Shown here: piece after piece, positions 11,601-22,692 of the stretch
How positions within the stretch are numbered: the first letter of the stretch is position 1
How the letters are laid out: each line of letters begins with the position of its first letter
From: Apoderus coryli
Lineage: Eukaryota; Arthropoda; Insecta; Coleoptera; Attelabidae
Assembly (NCBI GenBank): GCA_911728435.2
Contig: OU452205.1
Location: forward strand, 1,617,760-1,681,759
DNA length: 64,000 nucleotides
Reading direction: 5' to 3'
Translations under genes and position numbers: made by a program
The notes under the pieces: model-generated
What the model saw: the letters and a program-made list of their open reading frames with translations, nothing else
What the model was told of the DNA's origin: nothing
The model's database searches: none

Positions 11601-13959
11601 AATATAGATTTTAATTTAAAAATTGAACATGCGTACGTCCAAAATACGGAAATAGGATGCGATAAAACTAATATAGGTATTAATAGTATAAAGACAGAAG
11701 TTTGAATCTGAGAGAGCGACACGACAGGCTAAATAATTAACGCATTAAAATAAAAAAAAAATAGAATTACAAAATATTCAGTGTTATAAGAAACATGCTT
11801 TTAATTTAAGGATATTAAGACTACATAGTGTGTTTCACAAAAATCGTATATATTAAAAAACATGTTTCTTGGAAAATATTCACATTTACCTCAAAACAAA
11901 AATATTGAAATAATTGAAAATACTGAAAACTCAAATTTGAAACGTAACACCGTCAACTGCCATTTATCGGTAGACTAGTGTAAAATTTTGAGCAAGCCTT
12001 GTCATTTTGTTTATGTTTGACAGCCATAGAACAAGAAAAAAAGTGAATGCTGGGTGTTGATTGATTTGCTGCGCTACAAAAATCCTACCGAAATGAAAAA
12101 GAGGCTTGACAAATACTATGAGGACTCTGCACCTTCAATTTTCGTGCTTAATAAAGTGGCGTACTGAGTCCCAAAGGAAGTCGTCGATAAATTCTATGGA
12201 TTAATATTGGACGATTGAAGATTGAATATTAACCCAATATTGGGACGCCCTCTACAGCTTCAAGCAAATTATTTACTACGTATGTATGTCTCTTATTATT
12301 GATACAGAGATGTTAACACGACTTACCCTTGTGAAAAGACTAACGAAATCCTTTTCGACAATGTTCTATTGAAATACAAAGTACAAATAACACAGCTTAC
12401 TGCTCCCCTTGTATGTATAATAATATGTTCGAATTAATTAAAATTGCAATAAAACATGGCCTTGCTAACGTATATACACCCAAATGAGACCCTTCAAAAA
12501 TAAGTAAGTGGAGAACCGTATAGTGGAAGCTGTAATAATAGAGTATTATGCTGATTAAAAAATATTTTAATAAATCAAACTTGTTGTTAGGAAGGGACGA
12601 GTTTGGTTTCAGTCGTGTAAGTTGACATTATCCAATATATATGCTCAATGGTGGTGGTCATGTTAGTCTGCCCTGCTACGGAAGAAAGCCGTATGTGCAT
12701 TTTATTATAATATTTTAGAAATCTACATTATCAAAACTCTCTAAAAAATCTAAATTTGTTTATAATTTTTAAATCCAATATGGAGAAAATATTATTTAAA
12801 AATATACCACTTTGTACGTCATCCAATGTTAGTTACATGGTACTAATAAAGAAAGTCGTATGGTCAACAACCATGCGGCATGATACTTTTGACAGCGTCG
12901 TATTAAGCAAATACGCCGCATTTTTTTTTTTGATTATGCCAAGGCAGAGAAATCATCATGACACCTAGGGAGTTCCTTACCACTTCCCTAGGTAGTGTGG
13001 GCCTCTAACCCAAACTAAAACTCTGCCTTATCTTTGTAGTATGGCTCGGGAACCCTCCTTTTCCATGTCCTCTGTTGCTGTTGTCTTCTGATGTTGATTG
13101 TCGTCTGTTGCTGTTGTCCTCTGTTGGTGGTGCTTAGAAAACACTCTAAAACATACATTTAGACGAGTGTACCTGACCTGAAAGAAACAATATTAATTGG
13201 TGTCCTAGTCCTGTGGATTCCTTCGTCATAGTTGACTCCTCGGTCTCCGGTATCGCCTGGCACCGTCTTCTACGTTGTAGTTGACTGCTTCGCGAATCAG
13301 TGGGTTTGCTTGTTAACTTAATAAAACAAACAAGAAATCCCTTTGTGGTAGTCTTATCTATGACATCTACACATATTCACCGGTGCTTTGTTTATTAAAG
13401 TCAGGAGTATCTCATTATCATTATTTTGGTTTTGAATCCTATATCTATATTGCTTTAATAATGAAAAAGTTTCTGCTTGTACTAAAATGCCAACAATGTC
13501 GAAATTATACTTGTACTTTATAGCAGCTACTGGCCCCGAACATAAATATCTACTACAGTGTATAGTGAATATTATAAAGACCCATTCCAAAAAAAAAAAA
13601 CACCCTCTGTATCTTTTCACTTAATTTGAAGCAGTTCAAAACCAGACGAACCCTCTAGTCAAGAATGTTATATTATGAAATGCCTCTAGGCGCGATAATA
13701 CGTGATGCATACTATACTCGTATACATAAAATGATACCCACCCTTAATAATAAAATGCCCTGGATTACCGTAAGTGAAATGTATTGAATGTGACCAATGC
13801 AGTCCTATATCCAAATAGCTTGATAGATTATAACGGAATACATCATTTCTATTTTTGCTCTCACGATACTTATATTGACGATTTCAAACAAAATCTATAT
13901 AGTTTCAAAGTAATCCCCTATAGATATTCCAATTCCTGGAACACTTCTGGAACTCAATT
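8607..13959. other. Long gene-poor AT-rich stretch
   Basis: No open frame with a recognisable domain was found over about 5.3 kb. Identifiable items are a mariner-like terminus near 9266 (CGAGGAAGGTTTGATAAGTC preceded by TA), whose partner end I could not find, an ACAGGGTGTC motif near 9560, and the CGAGA hairpin at 10.3 kb. Introns or distal regulatory sequence of a host gene cannot be excluded. Confidence 0.4.
10271..10385. repeat. CGAGA-repeat with inverted arrangement
   Basis: CGAGACGAGACGAGAC-type runs and their complement TCTCGTCTCGTCTCG alternate at about 10275-10315 and 10336-10380. They can pair into strong GC-rich hairpins inside very AT-rich surroundings. Similar runs are known inside some hAT-type elements, but I see no element ends here, so the family is left open. 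Confidence 0.7.
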
Positions 13960-14640
13960 ATTGGAATAGCGCTTAGCTCTTTTAGATAGGCGATTTTAAT
14001 ATCATCAAATTAAGTGTACGGAATAAGGGCAAGATCTGGACTATAGTGTGAGTTATAATATCGAAGCTTACTCGTGCACGGCAGCTAACACAACACGACC
14101 CTTGGAGCATTGTCGTGCAGAAGGAAGACAGCTTTCGTTGGTGTTCTTCGTATTTTTTCTCTGTTCTTTTTAATTATTCTATAATTGGAAAGATTTTTTC
14201 TTTGTCGCAAAAGATGGTCGCCAGGAGTCTTCTAGCTAAATACTTGTCCTTAAACTGTTTGGTGGTGGTGTGTCTTTTTTATATCATTGCTTGAATTTAG
14301 GTTCACAATGATGAACCTAAGTTTCGTCTACATTAACGATCCGTCCATCACACCATTCTTACCTTCCTACATAAGTCCACAAATGCACGAGAACATCTTT
14401 CACTGACTTTTGTCATAATAAGATGCAGAATTTTAAATATGGTTGTATCGAAGACTCCCAATCGTTTCTGCGACTTGCAATCGTTTCTGCGATCTTCTTC
14501 AATCGAACATCATCCAGTATAATTTTTTCAACAAGTGCCTGAGTGATCACTTCTGTAGAAGGAGGGTCATCTTCTTCACTTTTCTTCCCGTTTGAGTTGC
14601 TTGAAAGACGATAGATTGAAGATTAATTGCGCGAATAGGA
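13960..14640 (-). pseudogene. Decayed mariner-type transposase
   Basis: The minus strand retains scattered mariner landmarks across several frames: VDETQVHHCEP (the GDETW..H block, about 14320), a PGDHLLRQ block (about 14215), HDNAP (about 14100) and YSPDLA (about 14030) followed by IKIAYLKEL. Stops and frameshifts separate all of them, so no contiguous frame survives. The first and second catalytic aspartates are still readable. It is not closely similar to the mariner pieces at 46.7 and 50.0 kb, so it represents an older, separate subfamily. Confidence 0.6.
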
Positions 14641-15409
14641 TCAAACTTGGTATTTATACGATGAGTCATGGAACATGCCGCGACTATCCCCACTAAACGA
14701 ACACTCTGTGATTTTAGGGAATATAACGAAGTCCCAATATATGTATGCTATGGAAACTTCATTACGGTGATGTGTTTGGCCAAAAATCCATGAACAAGCA
14801 ACGACGTGTGAGCTAGTGTATTACGTGATAATGAAGCCTTGAATTGTTTCACTAAAAATCAATACGTTTTCTGCGGACCAATAGAGAATAACCTACACAT
14901 TTGCCCGCACCTTTTGAATTTTTCTCAGATTCAGAACGCATCCAGTGGGACAATGAAGTCTTTGTTTCCACATCATCATCATCATAAACCCACCAGGGTT
15001 ATAACACGTTTTGAATAGTTCTGCATCGTTGTACCAACTCCTGGGCAACTTCCTTATTCCGCTGTTTTTCTTCCGAAATTCAGTATTTTTGGAATGAATT
15101 TCTGAGATTTCATCGTTCATAAACATTTCTTTCACAAATTGCGATTATAATGTATTTTATAAAACAGCCTACGATGATCGAATGGTAGATACATCAACCT
15201 CCAAATAAAGAAAAAACAAAATTATTTAACCACCTCTTATAACCTAAAATTATTTCAACAATCTCTACACATGGGGCTCCAGGTCTACTTCAATTAAAAT
15301 TCAATTGGTGTAGTGTCTATATTTGCTTGAAAAATAGGTCGCAAAACCTACGCAGTTCGTATAATTTAAATATAAATGCTTAAGAGTGTATCCGAGTCAG
15401 TCTCCAATA
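14641..15409. other. No recognised gene
   Basis: The minus-strand frame at 14893-15135 lacks family motifs. Nothing else was seen. Confidence 0.4.
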
Positions 15410-16085
15410 GTCCCTTTGGTATCAAAGTATGCGGATGATATCGTAATACTAGCAGATAGTGCGCAGGATCTTCAAAGTCTACTAGATCAAGTCAGTGAAG
15501 AAAGCCAGAGGGTAGGGTTAAAGATCAACATCAGAAATTATTATTAGTCGGAATATTGTACCTAAATGCATCTTGATGGAGAGAACATAGAACAAGTCCC
15601 ACAATTTAAATGCTTGGGATGCATCATCAATGAAAAATGCGATCAGGAGATAAGATTCAGGATCGAGCGGGCTAGGAAAACCTTCATAAAACTCGGAAAA
15701 CTTCTTACAGACAAGAACTTGAGTTTCAGCCTTAGATACAGGATGGTTAAGTGCTATGTTCGGTTTTTTCTGATGTATGGTGTCGAGACATGGACGCTGA
15801 AGGCATCAATAAGATTGAGGCCTTCAAAATGTGGATCCTGCGAAGAGGAAAATAGGTTGACTCGGGCACATATTGCGTGGAGAGAGAGATTCTTCAAGGT
15901 AAAATCGAGGTAGGAAGAAGAGGTATATGGAGAAAGAAATTCTCGTGGTTGAGAAATATTCGCCAATGGACGGGATTAAAGGACTTCTGAGGACTACAGG
16001 ACGCAGCAATGAATAGACTCATCTGATAAGAAAACAATAAACGCCTGCCCAGGCATCTGCACGGCACTTTTAAAAGAAGAAGAAT
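15410..16085 (+). pseudogene. RTE-type LINE, reverse transcriptase C-terminal part
   Basis: The fragment opens with KYADDIVILADSAQDLQSLL (the YADD catalytic motif, about 15424), interrupted by a stop near 15540. It continues at 15566-15913 with FKCLGCIINEKCDQEIRFRI and MYGVETWTLK, hallmarks of RTE-clade proteins, before frames break up again. The 3' end carries an AAGAAGAAGAA tail at 16074-16084, the same type of tail as the RTE piece at 3.1 kb. It is 5'-truncated with several stops and cannot encode active polymerase. Confidence 0.85.
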
Positions 16086-16525
16086 GTATTTACCCTACAC
16101 TGTTCAGGCTGAGAAATGGGTGGGATGTACCAACATATTATACCTACTTAACGTGCACCATACAATTACTTCCAGATACCAAAACACAATTTTCATAAAA
16201 TTTCGAATTTTTCACAAAATTCAATTTAAAAATTTTTCATTTTTATTATTTTACCCTAAAACTATTTTATATCTGTATATATATGTACACACTACTAGGC
16301 TACATAAATTGATAAATTGGGTTAATTCTTGATGCGCCTGCAGGAACTTTTCATTTTGCTGCGCTTGTCTTGGCTGCCATATAACTTCATTTTTGTCTTA
16401 TATCTTATATATTACGTAAATAAAGCGGAAACCTGTCGACGGAAAAAAAGTTGAGCGACAGGGACGTGCACTTTATGATTTTTGTAGACGCTCAAAATAC
16501 TTTATGAAATTTCATTCCAATGTAC
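16086..16525. other. No recognised gene
   Basis: The 82-codon frame at 16084-16332 is AT-driven and has no motif. Confidence 0.4.
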
Positions 16526-17770
16526 CTACCCTATATACTGATGATTTTTTATTCCTCTTTTTATAGCATCAGAAACGTCACCCTCCGTCACAGGATGGAG
16601 AAAAAAAGAAGCACTTGACTGAGATAATGGTCCCAGCAAGTTCACACTCTCATAAGAAACCCTCGGAAGGGACTCAATGACATGCTGCGCAATAGTAGAG
16701 AAAAAGTTATTCAAGCATTCAGCCGACAGAATGGAATTCGTGTTTTGGTTTTGATTTTTATTGCTTTCGTAGTTAACGATTCGGCAACAGTCTCTAGCAA
16801 TATTCTTAGATTTAAGTACATCAGCATTTCTTTTTGCATTTGTTAGTGATTTTTTATAATCAGATGACAAGGCTTTATAAAGTGCGTAGCCATCTACATC
16901 ATTTGTCCGGTGATTTATGGTTTTCAATGCTTCAAGAAAATCATGCTTCTTTACAAGATTACTTATCCAATTAACAGGACACTTATCATTTACACGACCT
17001 CTTCTCAGCGGGAATACTGAATTTATACGAGATGATAAAATCTCGGTTAAAAAGTTACAAGCTTCTTCAACCGAAAGGTTCATAACCACATCCCAGTCTA
17101 TCAACCCCAATGCAGCCCTAAGCCGAGAGATACCTCCATGGGAGATCCTCCTAGTCCAGACACATGGCTGGTGCTCTTTAAAATCAGAAATAAATATGTA
17201 TTGAACCATATGATCGAGAGACGCCTCGATAACACCAGATCGATATCTCGTTTCACTAAGATCAGTCAATATATTATCAATGCAAGTTCTAGAAACTTAC
17301 TCTATAGTGTAATCAGATATTATTGCCCCTATATCAAAAGAACTCAATAATATTTTTAGATGAGTTAGATTATTACACTCACTTAGGAAATCCACATAAG
17401 TGAACCAACAGACCCTCCAAGTTGAACAAAAACAGATCAAAATATCCCTCAGAACAGGATCTATAGACCGTCACAACCACGACCCCAAGTAACTCTATCA
17501 AAACGCCACAGAACTCTGCGTGCATCTCTAAACAAAATCGAGACAAGTCTAGAATTTTATATTTTATGGTATTTCTAGCATAGATAGAGACTCCCCATTC
17601 CTTCTGTTTGATCGACAAAAATGGGTGAGTAACTGATAATTTTGAATTTTAATAAGTTTCAAGTTTTCCTTCGATTGCCAATGTTCTGACAAACACAAAA
17701 TATGAAATTGATATTTATTAGCAAACAACGATATTTCTTCAATTTTAGTAGATAAACATTGAATGGAAGA
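16526..17770 (-). pseudogene. CR1/Jockey-type LINE, endonuclease domain and linker
   Basis: Reading the minus strand from about 17765, the AP-endonuclease-like domain is recognisable: CLSTKIEEISLFA, then FHILCLSEHW (the catalytic SEHW block, about 17690), GVSIYARN (about 17590), a GVVVVTVYRS block (about 17470), then SRTCIDNIL with ETRYRSGVIEASLDHM (about 17250). A 247-codon open frame (17269-16526) covers the rest of the linker up to FFLHPVTEGDVSDAIKR, which in this group comes just before the polymerase. The copy stops there, so the polymerase is missing. This is the reverse of usual 5' truncation and implies a later deletion or rearrangement. At least two frameshifts and a stop separate the endonuclease blocks. 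Confidence 0.85.
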
Positions 17771-18829
17771 TGCTTAGCTTAGCAGACCTATTTTTAATCT
17801 CATTACAATTCACAGCTACTGTGTCATTACTGTCCTTTTCTTTTTGTGAAAAAAACGGTTGACACAAGCTCCTTTTGGCCAAATCTTTGGGTGGTTCAAT
17901 GCATCATTAATACTAGCGTCCTCAATAGTTACTTTAAAGGACGAATAGTAGTCAGGATACATGGAGTTCAGTTTCTCACACTTCACGTCTATCGTCGATA
18001 TGTCACAATTGATGAAACATGGTTTCACTAATACACACCAGAATCCAAAGCGAGAAAAGACGCAACAGTCGGCCTGTAGGGTGATATTTTGGGATGCGAA
18101 CGGAATAATATTCCTCGACTACCTTATGTAAATATAAAGAGAAAACATTCCGTATCATTTGCAATATCTCATTATCGATATAAAAACATTGAAATGCAAT
18201 CAAAGCAAAACCAGAATATGCCATTTACTCTCCATTGTCTATAACGAACGGTGCGACGATGGCGGCTTCTCAAAAAATATGTTTTTATAAAATTCGGCTT
18301 ATCGCCTCCGCTTGCTAGGGAAAAGCTGCTTAGCGCCTGTCAGATTACTTCATTTTTGTTATATTTCCATTACATTAACGTACTTTTTATATAGGAAGAA
18401 AAGAAATCGCCTAATATAGCTTGTAGCTGTTTGTTCGAATTTGAATTTTGACAGCAAAAGTTTACTGAACTTTGTAGAGTAAACATGCATATTTCAATAA
18501 AATAACAAAATATGATCGATAGCTATTATCAACTATGAAAAAACGTATAATAATTTTAAAAATGTACTTTTAAAGTTGCACAAAACATTATAAGACGTAT
18601 TCCAATTGAAATGAAGACCAATAGTTTTGATTTTTAGTTTTTCTTCTAAGAATAATAAATAATATTGGACGCTATCACTAAATTCCGCCATTAATAAATC
18701 TAACCAAACAAATTAATGGTATAACAAAACTGCGATCAAAGTACAAGTCACGTGAGGTCACGTATTATCACATCGACAAAATCTCACATATGACGCTTTA
18801 GAAACCGACTACATATTATCGCAGATCAT
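17771..18829. other. No recognised gene
   Basis: Short frames on both strands (17816-18224) have no family motif and overlap each other. I see nothing else to support a feature. Confidence 0.4.
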
Positions 18830-19520
18830 TTTTATTACAAACTTTGACTGACGCCTTTAATAGGGTGTAGCGACAGTTGAGAAAGAGGTACGATCCTTTG
18901 CGGTAACTGGGATATTTATTTTTAATTGTTTCGACTTTACTGAAGAAGAATTGAAATCCTTCCCGGATGACGAGGGTCACGTTTCTGCAAATATTCCAGG
19001 GCCTAGCAATGCTGAAGAACGTAAAGCAAGCCTTGCAATTCAAGGTGTCGAAAGAACTTCTTCGCCCATAGCTGGGCCATCCACGTCCACCCTAAAGAAA
19101 CGTCAACCTAATCGTAAAACCGCATCTTCTTCAGACGATTCGGATTTGATTTTAGAGGAGGTTATAGAGGACGATTTGAGTGATGATACTGACAAGACTC
19201 TCCAACCAAGGCAGGGTAACAAAAGTTTTGCTGACCTGCCTTTACCGAAATTAAAAACCAGAACTATGTCTCGAAAAGTCCAACATTCAAAAATTTTGAC
19301 TTCAACTCCTTTCAAAGTTGAACTAGAATAAAAAGAAGAAAGGAAGAAAACAAAGCCAAAGGAGGTCGAAAAAATACAGAGAAACGTAGTTTCTGACAAA
19401 TTGAAAAACAAAAACACGTTGGATGATGAGAAATGTAGCGTGTGTAACGATTTTGGTGGCAAAACCTATTTTTGGTGAAGATGTCGTTCATTTGGTTATT
19501 CTGATAATTTGAATATACCT
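18830..19520 (+). pseudogene. Tigger/pogo-like (CENP-B-type) transposase, C-terminal tail
   Basis: An open frame runs from upstream of 18951 to 19331. It begins with SFAVTGIFIFN and FTEEELKSFP, matching the conserved 'F..TGI.P.N...F...DF' block that ends the DDE domain in Tigger/jerky-like proteins. It continues with a low-complexity Ser/Pro region (GPSNAEER, AGPSTST), an acidic run and KILTSTPFKVELE, the linker typical of these proteins. After a stop at 19329 the same frame continues to CSVCNDFG (about 19437), the start of the usual C-terminal zinc-ribbon/PHD-like finger, then ends. The DNA-binding and catalytic parts are absent. A domesticated gene is unlikely because the frame is broken. 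Confidence 0.7.
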
Positions 19521-21284
19521 ATTTTGCTACATTTTTCTATGTAAAAAGCATACCTAACTTACAATAAAATGTTTAGTTGATATTTGCAGACTACCTGGTC
19601 GATTTTACCCAAAAGGTCGAAAATACCCGCAAACTTTTCTCAATCTCTGTTTTAAAATTACAAAAAAACATATAGTCATTATACACATGAACTAAATCTG
19701 GCAGAATTGTTTTTAAATAACACAAGTTGACACATGTTTACACATTTGGCATTCGAATATCGATTTTTTGCCGTGTTCACCATCTACGTTCCGGGCGTCT
19801 GTATTTCAAGGCCAATTTTAAAAAACCAACCATGGCATACCTGCTAGCCAATTGTGTAAACGTTTATTCTAGTTTATTAACTAAATTAAATAACTACTTA
19901 CGTTAAATTTCGTGCATAGCAGAGATATTTTAATTAATCTCACTAAAGTAAAACATTAGTCCGAATGAGATTTTCCCACATAGTATAATCATTTCCTGTT
20001 GACATTTTTCTTCTGCATGCTCACAAGCAGTTATGAATATATTTAATAACATCAACTCTATTCCCTGACTTGTTTGCAGTTTATACAACTAGTTTAATTA
20101 GCTTTCCATGAGTAATAATGAATATAATATTATCTGAAAGTTATTACTTTGGCTACCGCAATTTGTAGTTGCTTTTCTAGTTAGGCTTTGTATGTATGTA
20201 TGTAATATGAAAGAGGTGGCTTATATGGCTTCTGTATCATTACATATAGTTCGAAAGAATAATGAAAATAAATACAGACTAGTTATGAGTTATTGATTCA
20301 AAGTGTGTTTAGTCAACGCTGTTGCAGATGGTTGGAGATTGTAATAGATATTAATTAACAGATATTAATGAGCATCATTTTTCTTGCATTTAATTGGGTT
20401 ATCTGCGAATATAATAATAATAATAAACATTTTATTATTTGTAATCCTTTGAGTACAAAAAATAATATACAACGCTAAAATAAATAGGTTACAACTATTA
20501 TTACAAAGGGGTTAAAAGGTAGCAAAGCTGATCTGTAATGTTAACCGAATGAATTATTATTAATCCTATCTACTTATTGTGGATGGCAAGTTTTAAAATG
20601 AAAGCACTGTAGAAAACTGTAAAGCGCGAGTATTCAGGTACATTAATACTTACATAATAGAAACATTTAATAATTTAGTGGAAATTTATTATGTCTTGTG
20701 TATAATGCATATTGACACAAGCTACTTGTTATATTAGTGCTTTCATGACTTTAATGTAATTACATGTTCATAATAGTGTAGTTATATTATGGTTAAAGCC
20801 CTTATTATAGAACACATATATAGGAATCACGGTGGTGAAATACGTCATTTTGTGTATTTTCAACTCAAACAAGGTAGAATAGAGGATATTGTAGTTAGCG
20901 TAAGTTAATTCGAAAGATCTGTGCATTCCAAATACAATTCACATGGAAATTTGAAGCACAGATCGGTAAAGAGGTACCGCTAAGAAGATGGTAGTTGTCA
21001 AAAGACGAAACGTCGCAGGTTAAATCTAAAGTCATAATCTTTTAGATAAATTTAAATTAAACAACTCTCGAATTTAAACGGTATCCCGAAAATAAAATAG
21101 TTTTGGAACTATTCGACAAAATCTAATTCGGCGTTTTTCACAAAATACCCTGTATCTCAGAAACCAAAAAGAATAGGGGTCAAAAAACGCAACTTTTCTC
21201 TACTCTTAAGGACACCCTGTATAAGTAACTTATGGCTTATTAACGATTTCAGAAAAAATAGTATGTTTAAACATTTAAACGTTT
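19521..21284. other. No recognised gene
   Basis: An ATAATAATAATAATAA run at about 20410-20425 looks like the 3' tail of a minus-strand retroelement whose body I cannot identify. A copy of the CTGANGA-like motif lies at about 20978-21015. ACCCTGTAT motifs lie near 21151 and 21213. Confidence 0.4.
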
Positions 21285-21710
21285 CTAAAATACGTTAATT
21301 TACACAAACGTTAATTATTAGCGTTTAAAAAACGACAAATACATTTTCATTGTCGCTTCTAAAAATTATGCGCTTCTAATGAACATTTTCTAACGTTATT
21401 TTAGCCATAAATATCGGTTTATTATAAATTACATAAAGAACGTTTTTAATTTCGACACGCGTTTAAAAAACACCTAAAACAAACGTTTTTATTTTATGGT
21501 TTATTTATAATACATATACAACGTTACTTAAACACAATAAATGCACGTAGATGTATTTAGATAATAAAAACACGTGTCTATAACGTTTAAACTGAACGGC
21601 GTAAAATTAAACTTAAAATAACCGTCACTTTTCTAACGTAAGACCAATTATCAACGACTGACACGTTGAATCAACGTTTAATTTACGTATATGTGTTTAC
21701 TGGGATAGGC
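21285..21710 (-). repeat. AACGTT-rich repeat, copy 1 (inverted relative to 43.0 kb)
   Basis: About 420 bases match the reverse complement of 43005-43400. Both copies carry an end reading CCCAGTAAACACATATACG (here as the complement, ending about 21702), followed by many AACGTT-containing repeats. No frame is conserved. I read it as a non-coding transposon family whose other end is not defined. Confidence 0.75.
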
Positions 21711-22427
21711 ATTCGTTTACTGCTAGTTTCAATATGATATTATAGCAATCCAAGGGACACACATTTAAAATCTCACATCTCAGTTTGCCCTCTAACATTA
21801 ATAAATTGTTATGTAAATTTTGAACATAATTCAACCAGTCGAAACTCCCGATAGAGAAATCTCAAAACACATTTCTATTTTATTAAAATATCTATTTTCC
21901 TAATAGCCTATTCTGAGCATTATTGTTATTATAAGGGATGGTCAGTTACGCATCATGAATAGACCCATGTGTGGTCGGTACCCTCCTTATTTACCTTTTA
22001 AATATAAAAAAAAAAAAGATAAGATGCCATAGGGTGAAAGCTTTTTTGTTATATTGACCAAAATAAAACGCAACCTTTTGAAATTTATCTTAAGCTGTCT
22101 GGCTTGGGATGAGGTGCACTGGCGCGTAAAATAACATATTTTATTTTTAAGATTCAAAGTGGTTCCGGTAAAAAAGGACTTAGGAATTTAGGAGAATTTT
22201 AAATGTGTTTGTACTTAGAGATAAGATAGGTAAGAGCTTTTATCGATTATAAATTTAAACATGTATTTTAATAACAAATTAGATACTTGCTAGACATAAT
22301 ATCAGAGGCGTAGGCAATAAAAATTCAACCGTAAATTGTTACAAAAATAAAAATTGGAGAAATAAGGCTCCATATTATGCATTAAGGCATGATCGCTTTA
22401 CGAGAATAGTTTGATAAGTTTCAAAAA

Positions 22428-22550
22428 GACGCGGCAATATTTAAGAGGGTTATTTCTAGGGATATTTTATGGGAAAAAGTTTCCATAAACATATACGTCC
22501 GGAAAAGCATTGTTTCCAAGATACGAGGTGTTAAAGTCACATATCTCCTT
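22428..22550 (+). repeat. Dispersed repeat, copy 2 (shared with 7040-7165)
   Basis: This is a direct match to the 7.0-kb copy over about 115 bases, starting at GACGCGGCAATATTTAAG. It lies 140 bases upstream of the DNA transposon that starts at 22693. Confidence 0.65.
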
Positions 22551-22692
22551 AACGATTGCATTCTTAAGGACAATTTGTTATATGCTGGGCAACTAGTGGG
22601 AAATATTTATGCACGGGTAAATTTCCTGGTAATGACAAAAATAGCATCGGTTATGAAAATTATTTCGCTAATTTCGAAGATTTCAAGGCTAG

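Noticed and set aside
12756..13620. Short frames with GTTGCTGTTGTC-type repeats nearby
   Set aside because: Only a brief imperfect repeat (about 13071-13130) and motif-free frames; nothing supportable.
19103..19462. 119-codon minus-strand open frame
   Set aside because: It is the shadow of the Tigger-like tail on the plus strand; Ser/Phe-rich translation without motif.
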